This document shows, in pieces, positions 1 through 6,644 of a stretch of DNA of 8,317 bases. The notes beneath the pieces are model-generated. The model saw only the letters and a list, made by a program, of their open reading frames with translations, was not told the DNA's origin and ran no database searches. This DNA is from Puniceicoccales bacterium (GTDB lineage Bacteria; Verrucomicrobiota; Verrucomicrobiia; Opitutales; UBA953), in the NCBI GenBank assembly GCA_031289285.1, contig JAITPT010000235.1, forward strand, positions 1 to 8,317, written 5' to 3'. The translations under genes and the position numbers were made by a program. Position 1 is the stretch's first letter. The number at the start of each line of letters is the position of its first letter.

Positions 1-129
1 TGCAGTGCCCATCACGTGCCCTCCACAAAATTGCAACGGAATACACACCACCAGCATCTGGGAATCCGATAATCTCGCTCCATGCGGGGCTGCCTACACT
101 TGAGTTTCCACTCAAAACAGCGAGGAACC
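1..129 (-). repeat. Dispersed structured repeat, copy L (runs off the window edge)
   Basis: Read on the minus strand this matches the 6645-6776 segment of the other flank: a box containing TTTTGAGTGG (129-108), hairpin 1 TTGAGT-GGAA-ACTCAA (115-100), a 9-nt spacer, hairpin 2 GCCCC-GCAT-GGAGC (90-77), the GAGATTATCGG tail (to about 66), then a region sharing CCAGATGCTGGTGG and GGGCACTGCA with the tandem units at 6684-7125. The match continues to base 1, so the element is cut by the window edge. The family is not one I can name; it is REP/MITE-like in size and structure. Confidence 0.8.
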
Positions 130-185
130 CCAAAAAAAGTTGTCCCTACTGGTTCGGGTGTTTCTCGATACCATATCCTCGCCTC

Positions 186-207
186 CCACTCAAAGTAGCG
201 AGGAACC
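186..207 (-). repeat. Isolated copy of the repeat's leading box
   Basis: This 22-bp stretch matches 108-129 at 20 of 22 positions, with differences only in the AAAACAG/AAAGTAG segment. It is also similar to 6645-6666 on the opposite strand. Hairpin 1 and hairpin 2 do not follow it: after GAGTGG the sequence diverges into GGAGGCGAGG. It is therefore a truncated or solo copy of the leading box, and it abuts the long palindrome that begins at 207. Confidence 0.65.
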
Positions 208-356
208 GCAGTGCCAGAGGGCGCGGAGTTCATCTCTGCGCCCGCCGACACCACTTTCATCGGAGCAGAAGGACGCAGGCAACCGTTGCGGTCTGGGTGT
301 CTGCAAAAGCGGTGTCGGCGGCGGTGGAGGTGAACTTCGCGTCCTCTGCCACCGCA
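207..356. repeat. 150-bp imperfect palindrome with nested hairpins
   Basis: Bases 207-258 and 305-356 are reverse complements at about 40 of 52 ungapped positions. Five of the mismatches become G-U pairs if the plus strand is transcribed. The centre contains GCAAC-C-GTTGC (279-289). The left arm can also fold on itself as a 10-bp stem (219-228 with 234-243, one G-U pair, loop TTCAT). The right arm can fold partly on itself, and the right edge forms a further small hairpin between CACCGCACT and AGTGTGGTG (about 350-372). It could be a MITE-like element, a structured RNA or a decayed repeat. No protein-coding explanation is apparent. Confidence 0.7.
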
Positions 357-403
357 CTCCAAAAGTGTGGTGCGTGGCCAGCCCGTGCCGAGCAAAAATC
401 GCG

Positions 404-473
404 AGTCAAGTGAAAAAGCGCCTGACACTTTATTGCCTCCGAATAAAAAGGCAGCCATTTTTTTCACTTGACT
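404..473. repeat. 70-bp element with perfect 14-bp terminal inverted repeats
   Basis: The arms AGTCAAGTGAAAAA (404-417) and TTTTTCACTTGACT (460-473) are exact reverse complements around a 42-nt centre. Inside is a small stem TGCCT/AGGCA (434-438 with 449-453). On the minus strand, 472-426 also matches 7095-7139 (GTCAAGT, AATGGCTGCC, CAATAAA shared), so this is a relative of the distal part of the tandem unit found on the right flank, in inverted orientation. Confidence 0.75.
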
Positions 474-507
474 TTCATGCAACTTGTGAAAACTTCCCTT
501 ACTTCTT

Positions 508-570
508 GCTTAACGCTTCACACAGGGAACAGGTTTGTAGTGGAGCACACACAAGGAGCAAGCGTTAAGC
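508..570. repeat. 11-bp perfect inverted repeat, 41-nt spacer
   Basis: GCTTAACGCTT (508-518) and AAGCGTTAAGC (560-570) are exact reverse complements. The right arm overlaps GGAGCAAG (555-562), which can instead pair perfectly with CTTGCTCC (578-585); that in turn overlaps hairpin 2 of the repeat copy at 570-637 (581-585 with 589-593). The three pairings are mutually exclusive. No T-tract follows on either strand, so it is not a standard terminator. Confidence 0.6.
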
Positions 571-637
571 GGATCATCTTGCTCCTGCGGAGCTTGCCGC
601 TCTGCGTTTCCACGCAAGGCGACGACGGCGAGGAACC
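570..637 (-). repeat. Dispersed structured repeat, diverged copy just downstream of araB
   Basis: On the minus strand the order is the same as in the other full copies: GGTTCCTCGC box (637-628, followed by a short insertion), hairpin 1 TTGCGT-GGAA-ACGCAG (617-602), an 8-nt spacer, hairpin 2 GCTCC-GCA-GGAGC (593-581), and the tail AAGATGATCCG (580-570). Both stems differ in sequence from the other copies yet remain paired. It begins 23 bp after the araB stop and would be part of its 3' untranslated region. Confidence 0.7.
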
Positions 638-659
638 GATTTTTGATTTGCGAATGCTT

Positions 660-2351
660 TTACGCCGCCGCTTTGATGGCAAGCAGCTCGCGCATGAGGG
701 CGGACAAATCGGCGGAGCGGGTCACGCCGCCGAAGGCGTCGTGGAGAGCGAGGTAGAGGGCGTAGAGTTTTTCATAAACGGCTTGGGCGGCGGGCACGGG
801 TTTGTAGAGGGCGGGTTTGAGACCCGTCATTGCCGCCTGCGCGGTTTGGAAATCGGGGTGCGCTCCCGCCAGCACCGCCGCGCCGATTGCCGCGCCCAAA
901 GCGCAGGATTGCGCCGAGCGCGAGACGCGGATTTCGCAGCCCGTCACGTCTGCGTAGATTTGCATCAGGAGCGGGTTTTTCTCGGCGATGCCGCCGGAGC
1001 AAACAATCCGTTCCACAGGCACACCGTATTCGCGCAGACGCCCGATGATGGCACGTGCGCCGAAGGCCGTCGCCTCGATGAGCGCACGGTAAATCTCCGC
1101 CGCAGATGTGTAGAGCGTCTGCCCGAGCAAAAGCCCGCTGAGACTCTGGTTGACGAGGATGGTGCGGTTGCCGTTGTTCCAATCCAGCGCGAGCAGGCCC
1201 GATTGCCCCGGGCGCAACGCGGCAGCCTCCGCCGTGAGTTTGCCGTGGAGCGCGTCGCCGCCGCCACCGCCGCCAGTGCCGCCAGTGCCGCCGCCGAGCA
1301 CGGCCTCGACAAACCATTTGAAGATGTCGCCGACGGCGGATTGGCCGGCCTCGATGCCGAAGTAGCCGGGCAAAATCGCTCCGTGCACGATGCCGCAGAT
1401 GCCGGGGATGTCCGCCACGGTTTTTTGGGCAGACACCACTGCGCAGTCGCAGGTCGAGGTGCCGATGACCTTGACGAGCGTTCCCTCGGCGACGCCGCAG
1501 CCGATAGCGCCGTAGTGGACATCCATTTCGCCGATGGCGATGGGGATGCCCGCAGGCAAGCCGAGCCGAGCCGCCCATTCGGGGCAGAGTGCGCCAGCGG
1601 TTGCCGAGGCGTCGTGCGCCCTCGTGTAGAGGCGGTCGCGCAGGGGCGCGAGGCGCGGGTCGAGTGCGGCGAGAAACTCTTCGTCGGGTAGGCCGCCCCA
1701 TTCCTCCGCATACATCGCTTTGTGGCCAGCCGTGCAGACGCCGCGCACGATTTTTTCCGGTGCGTCTGCGCCCGCCAGCACGGCGGGGATGAAGTCTGCC
1801 AGCTCGACCCACGAGTGCGCGGCGGCGAAGACTTCTGGGTCGGTCACGAGGCAACGCCAGATTTTTGCCCAGAACCATTCGGAGGAATAAACGCCGCCGA
1901 TTTTTGCGAGGTATTGCGGGCGCAGGCGGCGGGCGGTCTGCGTGAGCGCCTCGGCCTGCGGGATGCTCGTGTGGTCTTTCCAGAGCCAACAGAGCGCGTT
2001 GGGGTTGGCGGCGAAACGCGGGTCGAGCGCGAGCGGGCGGTTGTGCGCGTCCACGGGCAGTGGGCTGGAGCCGGTGCCGTCCATGCCGATACCGACGACT
2101 TGGGCGGGCGAAAACGCCGCTTCGTTGCGGGCGGCGTCGGCGAGCGCGGCGCGGGTGGCGTGTTCGAGCGCGAGCAGGTAGTCGGCGGGGTTTTGGCGGG
2201 CGAGCAGGTGGTTGGCGGGGTCGAGGACGACGCCCTGCCGCCCAGAAGGGTAGTCGAAAACCGCGACGCCGATTTCGCGCCCGTCTGCGCAATCCGCGAC
2301 GAGTGCGCGGGCGGAGTTTGTTCCGTAGTCGAGACCGATTGTGTAAGGCAT
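660..2351 (-). CDS. araB: L-ribulokinase (FGGY carbohydrate kinase)
   Basis: AraB phosphorylates L-ribulose with ATP to L-ribulose 5-phosphate in the cytoplasm, the second step of bacterial L-arabinose breakdown. The 563-residue product has the family's usual length and its hallmarks from end to end: N-terminal IGLDYGTNSARAL (5-17), GIGMDGTGSSPLPVD (87-101), PNALCWLWKDHT (117-128), IGGVYSSEWFWAK (151-163), the catalytic-Asp motif GEMDVHYGAIG (D277), KVIGTSTCD (294-302), IEAGQSAVGDI (333-343), EATAFGARAI (426-435) and GGIAEKNP (453-460). I chose the ATG at 2351 because conserved sequence starts there; an in-frame GTG at 2390 overlaps the upstream stop as GTGA and would add 13 residues. It sits 35 bp after the Mpv17-like gene on the same strand, so probably co-transcribed. 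Oddity: a glycine-rich insert at 353-365. No araA or araD is nearby. Confidence 0.95.
   Translation of the reverse strand: MPYTIGLDYGTNSARALVADCADGREIGVAVFDYPSGRQGVVLDPANHLLARQNPADYLLALEHATRAALADAARNEAAFSPAQVVGIGMDGTGSSPLPVDAHNRPLALDPRFAANPNALCWLWKDHTSIPQAEALTQTARRLRPQYLAKIGGVYSSEWFWAKIWRCLVTDPEVFAAAHSWVELADFIPAVLAGADAPEKIVRGVCTAGHKAMYAEEWGGLPDEEFLAALDPRLAPLRDRLYTRAHDASATAGALCPEWAARLGLPAGIPIAIGEMDVHYGAIGCGVAEGTLVKVIGTSTCDCAVVSAQKTVADIPGICGIVHGAILPGYFGIEAGQSAVGDIFKWFVEAVLGGGTGGTGGGGGGDALHGKLTAEAAALRPGQSGLLALDWNNGNRTILVNQSLSGLLLGQTLYTSAAEIYRALIEATAFGARAIIGRLREYGVPVERIVCSGGIAEKNPLLMQIYADVTGCEIRVSRSAQSCALGAAIGAAVLAGAHPDFQTAQAAMTGLKPALYKPVPAAQAVYEKLYALYLALHDAFGGVTRSADLSALMRELLAIKAAA
1257..1295 (-). 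repeat. Glycine-codon microsatellite inside araB
   Basis: A run of CCGCCA/GTG and CCG-type triplets on the plus strand encodes residues 353-365 of the ribulokinase, almost all glycine (GGGTGGTGGGGGG), including a direct repeat of the 9-mer CCGCCAGTG. E. coli AraB has an ordinary helix/loop after the WFGRVLG-like segment at this point, so this is an in-frame, slippage-prone expansion in a surface loop (inference). Confidence 0.75.
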
Positions 2352-2386
2352 GACGCCTGCGTTTTTGCGGCGGCGCGCCGTGTTTG

Positions 2387-3109
2387 TCACGTGTTTTTAG
2401 AACTGCCGTGCTTTGGGTTACTGCTTTTGTTGGCGATGGTCATGCACAGCAAAGCCCAGAAACAGCCGATTAGGTTTGCCATCGGTAATTGGAGTGCCTG
2501 CGGGAGGCTGTAAGTGATGGCGATACCGGGCGTCCAAAGCATCCAATTGGGGACGAGATTTGGCATGACAACATTGTGATACCAGTTGCCACGCAAGGCA
2601 TTGCGAGTCTTATCAAAGGAAAACCCGTTTTCCTTCCAGAGGTGCGAAATCGAGTTGCACGGGGCGGCGATAATCGGTGTGAAAATAAGCATGTCGCAGG
2701 CCGTTTTTATGGTGACGATATACCATGCGGGGGAGTCGCCCCAGAAATACGCCTGAAACTGGTAAAATGCGTCGGCGGTGCAGCAAATTGCTCCCCAGTA
2801 GAGTGCGGCGAAAACGAGTTCGGAGAGCGGGCGTGCGGGGCGCAACGACGGGAACGCCATGCGAAACAGCCACGGGATTATCCCGCAAAATATGGCCGAC
2901 GAGATCATCGTGTAGAGAAATCCCCATTCTTTTTTTAACTCGCCGACCTGCCCGAGCCACTGGCGGACGTCGGCGTGGTGGTAGTAAAGGACGACCAGCG
3001 CCACCGCCGCCGCCTGAAGAAAAAGGCCGGGGACAAAGTTCACCTTTGCCGCCGCCCAACCCATTTGCCACGGCGACAGACGCGCCGATGTAGAGGAAAT
3101 CTCTCGCAT
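2387..3109 (-). CDS. Mpv17/PMP22-like integral membrane protein
   Basis: The 240-residue product is hydrophobic, with likely membrane segments near residues 22-43, 62-82, 97-118, 129-150, 187-204 and 210-226, and a basic polar tail. The second half resembles the Mpv17/PMP22 family: K135, D139, F143 and P145 have exactly the spacing of human Mpv17's K-x3-D-x3-F-x-P, and the C-terminal part shows NWMLWTP (188-194), a later P203, LQ (206-207) and W218, like the family's N-x3-W-P...P...W signature. In eukaryotes these are inner-mitochondrial or peroxisomal membrane proteins implicated in small-molecule permeability; the bacterial role is unknown to me. The ATG at 3109 is preferred; an in-frame TTG at 3211 would add 34 very basic residues. 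No good ribosome-binding site is seen. It is the first gene of a probable two-gene unit with araB. Confidence 0.75.
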   Translation of the reverse strand: MREISSTSARLSPWQMGWAAAKVNFVPGLFLQAAAVALVVLYYHHADVRQWLGQVGELKKEWGFLYTMISSAIFCGIIPWLFRMAFPSLRPARPLSELVFAALYWGAICCTADAFYQFQAYFWGDSPAWYIVTIKTACDMLIFTPIIAAPCNSISHLWKENGFSFDKTRNALRGNWYHNVVMPNLVPNWMLWTPGIAITYSLPQALQLPMANLIGCFWALLCMTIANKSSNPKHGSSKNT

Positions 3110-3241
3110 AGTTTTTTGAAAAAGCTGGCGCAGGGTGGCGTTCCGCGCCCGCCTGTCAATCGGCGTCTTGTGCCCTGCGCGTTGCGTCCTGCGCCGAGTT
3201 TTCTGTTTCAACCGCCAGCACTTTCCCCATAATGCGCCGTC
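3110..3241. promoter_or_regulatory. Divergent intergenic region
   Basis: This 132-bp gap separates the minus-strand membrane-protein/araB unit from the plus-strand GH106 gene, so it should hold both promoters. On the minus strand there is a perfect TTGACA hexamer (3159-3154), but nothing resembling a -10 box at 16-19 bp from it. Neither gene has a clear Shine-Dalgarno sequence. I see no convincing operator palindrome. Confidence 0.5.
3206..3233 (+). promoter_or_regulatory. Weak candidate promoter for the GH106 gene
   Basis: CATAAT at 3228-3233 matches 5 of 6 positions of the sigma-70 -10 box; TTTCAA at 3206-3211, 16 bp upstream, is only a poor -35 (3 of 6). Transcription from it would begin about 3240, practically at the ATG at 3242, giving a leaderless or nearly leaderless message. 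That agrees with the absence of a ribosome-binding site, but the match is weak and could be chance. Confidence 0.3.
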
Positions 3242-6200
3242 ATGCGTTTTCTTAAAAACATATTCCGCGCCGCGCTCGCTGTGGCGTTTGCCGCCGCGCT
3301 CGCTGCTTGCCCGGCCACAGATTTATCTGCCGAAACCGCCGCCGCTGGTGCTGACGCCGCCAAGCTCGAAGCGGGTTTCGACACGGCGAAAACGAGTGTC
3401 CGCACGGGCACCTACTGGTATTGGATTACCGACAACGCCACGCGCGAAAGCGTCGCCGCCGACCTCCGCGCCATGAAACGCGCCGGCATCAACCGCGTCT
3501 TTATCGCGCACGTTGGCGACATGGGCGTCCCCAGCGGCAAAGCCACCATGTTCACCGACGAGTGGCGGGGCGTCCTCCGCACTGCCCTCAAAACCGCTGG
3601 CGAGCTTGACATCGAAGTCGGGCTTTTTAACTGTCCGGGCTGGACGCAATCCGGCGGTCCGTGGGTGCAGCCTTCGCAAGCGATGCGCTTCCTCAACGCC
3701 TCCGAAACGCGGGTCGTCGGCCCCCGAAAGTTTTCGGCGAAATTGACGCCGCCGTCTGGGCATTTTCAAGACGTGAAAGTGCTGGCGTTTCCTGCCCGCC
3801 ACGCCGACTCGGAAAATCTCTTTCTTAAAACTGGCGCGAACATCCTCCTCTCAGAAAATATAAAAACGGCAGGACAGGGGGAACGCACTTCGGATAGACG
3901 TGCTGCGGTGCCCCTGCGGGAGCTTCCGCTTCCTCTTCGCCTCCCCAACGGGCAATCGCACATCGAGCTTGTTTTACCCGCGTCCGCCTCGGCGAGAAGC
4001 CTCTTTATTTATCCCGCAAACACACTCTATACAAGATGCGAGTTGCAGGTGAAAACAAGCGGCGGCGATTTTCGCACGATAAAAAACTTTCTCATCCGCC
4101 GCGTAGATGGTCGCGCCATCGTTGGCTTCGCGCCGCAATCGCCCGCTGTCATTTGTTTTCCCGAAACAACAGGCTCTGTTTTTCGCATCGTTTTTCGTGG
4201 GACAGGACACGGAAGCGCTATTGCTAAAATAGTCCTCTCGCCGCTCCCCGCGCCGGAGCGTTATGCCGAAAAATCACTCGGCAAACTCTTTCGCAAAATG
4301 TCGCAGCACGAATACGCCCTCTGGGGCGAATATATGTGGGATGCGCAATCGCCGGAAACCGCCCTTTGCGCACAACCGGAACAAGTGCTCGACCTCTCAG
4401 AAAAACTTTCCGCCGACGGGACACTCAATTGGGATGTCCCTGCGGGAGATTGGGTTATACTCCGCACGGGAATGACGCCCACGGGTGTCACCAACGCTCC
4501 TGTTTCTCGCGAAGGGCGCGGTCTCGAAGTAGATAAAATGAACAGGGAACGTATCCAAGAACACTTTGACGCCTACCTTGGAAAATTGCTTGCAGAGATA
4601 CCCGCAGAAGAGCGCAAAGCATGGACAACCGTTGTGGTAGATAGCTACGAGACAGGCGGACAAAACTTCACAGACGGAATGATTGAAAAGTTCAAACAAC
4701 AATACGGTTATGACCCCGTTCCATTTCTGCCAGTTTTTAGCGCTTATGTAGTGGGAAGCCCCGACCGCTCCGACCGTTTTCTCTGGGATGTCCGCCGAAT
4801 GGTTGCCGACAAAATAGCGCATGATTATGTTGGCGGGCTGACCGCCGCCGCGCACAAACACGGACTCAAGACATGGCTCGAAAATTACGGGCACTGGGGT
4901 TTCCCCGGAGAGTTTCTTTCTTACGGCGCAGAAGCTGATATGGTGGGCGGAGAGTTTTGGGCAGAGGATGACCATATTTTCGAGGGACGCGCCGCCGCCT
5001 CTTGCGCCCATATTTACGGTAAAAACAAGGTCTCCGCCGAATCGTTCACAAGCGTCGGCAAACATTACCACTATCATCCGGGCATGTTAAAACGTGTTGG
5101 CGACTGGGGATTTACGGAGGGAATTAACGACACTGTGCTGCATGTTTATATCGGGCAGGCGCGGGAAAACGAACGGCCTGGAACCGACGCTTGGTTTGCC
5201 GTCGAGTTTAATAGAAACAACACTTGGTTCAAACATCTCGACCTATTTACTGATTATCTTAAACGCTGCAATTATCTTTTACAACAAGGAAAAAATGTCG
5301 CCGACATCGCCTATTTTATTGGCGAAGATGCGCCCAAGTTGACCGGCATTTGTGAACCCGCGCCGCCTAAAGGTTACGACTACGATTTTATTAACGCCGA
5401 GGTGCTTCTTACCGCGCAAGTTCGCGACGGGAAACTTGTTTTGCAGCACGGCGCGAGTTATCGCGTTTTGGTGTTGCCGCCGCAAGAAACAATGCGCCCA
5501 GAAGTGTTGCAAAAAATAGAACATCTTGCCGCTGCGGGCGCGGTTATTCTCGGCGCACCGCCGTCGCGCTCGCCAAGTATGAAAAATTATCCCGCCGCCG
5601 ACATCGAAATAAAAACACTCGCCACTAAACTCTGGGGCGAAAAACCAGTGAAAAGTCGTGCTTATGAAAAGGGGACAATCTGGGTAAAAGCCACTTTGCA
5701 AGAAGTATTTGCGTCGCTAAGTCTTCCGTCCGATTGCTACTGGGACGACACGACACCGCTACGCTATGCGCATCGCTCTGTCGAGGGTGTCGGCGAGGTT
5801 TATTTTATCGCCAATCGGAGCACGAAGGCTGTGGAGGTTTCGCCAGTGTTTCGCGTTGCCGGTTTGCAACCGGAATTGTGGGACGCCGTGAGCGGGAAAA
5901 GACGCCTCTTGCCTGCGTTTTCACAAGACAAAAAAACGACAACTGTTCCGCTACGTTTGGAGGAAAATGAAAGTGCGTTTATTGTGTTTGCAAAACACGG
6001 GAAACCGCTTGCATCGGACGTCGCTGCCAATTTTCCTGAGCACAAAACCGTGCTCGAAATCAAGTCGCCGTGGGCTGTGCGTTTTGAGTCCGACGCGATA
6101 AAACGCGGCCCCGCCGAATCAGTTATTTTCGACAAATTGCACGATTGGCGTCTCAACAGCGACCCGCGTATCCGCGACTATTCTGGCGCGGCTGTTTATA

Positions 6201-6547
6201 CAACGAGTTTTGAGTTGGCGGATGTTGGAGTTGGAAAAAGTCTCTGGCTCGATTTGGGAAAAGTCTCTGCAATGGCGAAAATAAAAGTGAACGGGCATTA
6301 TGTGGGTGGTGTTTGGACGCCGCCGTTGCGCCTTGAAATTTCGCAGTTTGCGCGGGCGGGGAAAAACGAAGTTGAAGTGGAGGTTGTCAACACTTGGACA
6401 AACCGGATTGTCGGTGACCGCAAGTTGCCCGACAGCGAGCGAAAAGTTGTCCCGCGCCACGGTCACTGGGACGCCAACTCACCCACCCAAGAAAGCGGTT
6501 TGCTCGGTCCTGTGCGCCTCACGCGCCCGCACTCTCGCCCGCACTGA
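3242..6547 (+). CDS. Exported glycoside hydrolase family 106 protein (alpha-L-rhamnosidase-like)
   Basis: GH106 enzymes remove terminal alpha-L-rhamnose from plant, algal or microbial glycans. The 1101 residues start with a signal peptide (charged MRFLKNIFR, hydrophobic to about 22). LAAC at 20-23 fits a lipobox, so it may be a lipoprotein, though a type I signal is possible. Family features follow: TGTYWYWITDNAT (55-67), DLRAMKRAGI (74-83), GLFNCPGWTQSGGPWV (127-142), VVVDSYETG (464-472), WLENYGHWGFPGEFLSYGAEADMVGGEFW (545-573, in two conserved pieces) and VSAESF (597-602). Glutamates 470, 571 and 600 are the best catalytic/metal-site candidates by motif. The last ~140 residues form a galactose-binding-like jelly roll (LWLDLG, IKVNG, GGVWTPP), ending in ESGLLGPVRL. 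It is transcribed divergently from the araB unit. The exact linkage cleaved cannot be read from the sequence. GC content is higher in the first ~600 bp than afterwards. Confidence 0.88.
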   Translation: MRFLKNIFRAALAVAFAAALAACPATDLSAETAAAGADAAKLEAGFDTAKTSVRTGTYWYWITDNATRESVAADLRAMKRAGINRVFIAHVGDMGVPSGKATMFTDEWRGVLRTALKTAGELDIEVGLFNCPGWTQSGGPWVQPSQAMRFLNASETRVVGPRKFSAKLTPPSGHFQDVKVLAFPARHADSENLFLKTGANILLSENIKTAGQGERTSDRRAAVPLRELPLPLRLPNGQSHIELVLPASASARSLFIYPANTLYTRCELQVKTSGGDFRTIKNFLIRRVDGRAIVGFAPQSPAVICFPETTGSVFRIVFRGTGHGSAIAKIVLSPLPAPERYAEKSLGKLFRKMSQHEYALWGEYMWDAQSPETALCAQPEQVLDLSEKLSADGTLNWDVPAGDWVILRTGMTPTGVTNAPVSREGRGLEVDKMNRERIQEHFDAYLGKLLAEIPAEERKAWTTVVVDSYETGGQNFTDGMIEKFKQQYGYDPVPFLPVFSAYVVGSPDRSDRFLWDVRRMVADKIAHDYVGGLTAAAHKHGLKTWLENYGHWGFPGEFLSYGAEADMVGGEFWAEDDHIFEGRAAASCAHIYGKNKVSAESFTSVGKHYHYHPGMLKRVGDWGFTEGINDTVLHVYIGQARENERPGTDAWFAVEFNRNNTWFKHLDLFTDYLKRCNYLLQQGKNVADIAYFIGEDAPKLTGICEPAPPKGYDYDFINAEVLLTAQVRDGKLVLQHGASYRVLVLPPQETMRPEVLQKIEHLAAAGAVILGAPPSRSPSMKNYPAADIEIKTLATKLWGEKPVKSRAYEKGTIWVKATLQEVFASLSLPSDCYWDDTTPLRYAHRSVEGVGEVYFIANRSTKAVEVSPVFRVAGLQPELWDAVSGKRRLLPAFSQDKKTTTVPLRLEENESAFIVFAKHGKPLASDVAANFPEHKTVLEIKSPWAVRFESDAIKRGPAESVIFDKLHDWRLNSDPRIRDYSGAAVYTTSFELADVGVGKSLWLDLGKVSAMAKIKVNGHYVGGVWTPPLRLEISQFARAGKNEVEVEVVNTWTNRIVGDRKLPDSERKVVPRHGHWDANSPTQESGLLGPVRLTRPHSRPH

Positions 6548-6589
6548 GATCTCGTCAGCGGGTGCTTTCCTCTCGCCGCTTTTGTGGCT

Positions 6590-6608
6590 AAGAAATCCTT
6601 CTTTTTTT
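6590..6608 (+). terminator. Weak intrinsic-terminator-like hairpin after GH106
   Basis: AAGAA (6590-6594) can pair with TTCTT (6599-6603) around ATCC, running into a seven-T tract (6602-6608), 43 bp after the GH106 stop. The stem is short and A/T-rich, so termination would be weak; the T-tract itself is the best part of the signal. Confidence 0.3.
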
Positions 6609-6609
6609 A

Positions 6610-6636
6610 GACAGGATAAACGGGATTAACAGGATG
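6610..6636 (+). repeat. Three tandem 9-bp repeats, RACRGGATW type
   Basis: GACAGGATA, AACGGGATT and AACAGGATG follow each other without gaps. They come directly after the T-tract downstream of GH106. From memory, similar ACAGGAT-rich strings occur in intergenic DNA of many unrelated environmental bacteria; I cannot verify that here and see no assigned function. Confidence 0.6.
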
Positions 6637-6644
6637 TTTTCTGT

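Larger units (their letters stand above)
1..659. other. Gene-free, repeat-rich intergenic region downstream of araB
   Basis: No reading frame here looks like a real protein: the candidates lack recognisable domains and run through inverted repeats. The stretch is built from dispersed repeat copies on the minus strand (66-129 and 570-637, the first continuing to the window edge), a long palindrome (207-356) and inverted repeats at 404-473 and 508-570. It is the 3' flank of araB, which ends at 660. No clear intrinsic terminator with a T-tract on the minus strand is visible just after araB; the folded repeat at 570-637 may help end or stabilise that transcript (inference). Confidence 0.7.

Noticed and set aside
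12..568. Open frames of about 140-156 codons on both strands in the left flank
   Set aside because: They run across the palindrome and dispersed repeats, have no recognisable domain, and contain translated repeat sequence also seen in the right flank.
468..1691. 407-codon plus-strand open frame overlapping araB
   Set aside because: It lies almost wholly antisense to the well-supported araB and has low-complexity Arg/Ala/Gly composition typical of GC-rich antisense frames.
772..2513. Long antisense or out-of-frame open frames across araB (772-2292 minus and 1722-2513 plus)
   Set aside because: They are shadows of a GC-rich gene: Arg/Pro-rich, without domains, and incompatible with the conserved kinase frame.
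3131..3159. Sigma-70 promoter for the membrane-protein gene from the perfect TTGACA
   Set aside because: The hexamer at the expected -10 spacing is GC-rich and does not resemble TATAAT.
3232..3255. Seven-codon open frame (ATG at 3232) overlapping the GH106 start
   Set aside because: It is out of frame, lacks a ribosome-binding site and is too short to distinguish from chance; no regulatory codon pattern is seen.
4397..5077. 226-codon minus-strand frame inside the GH106 gene
   Set aside because: It is antisense to conserved catalytic motifs of GH106 and shows no family signature of its own.
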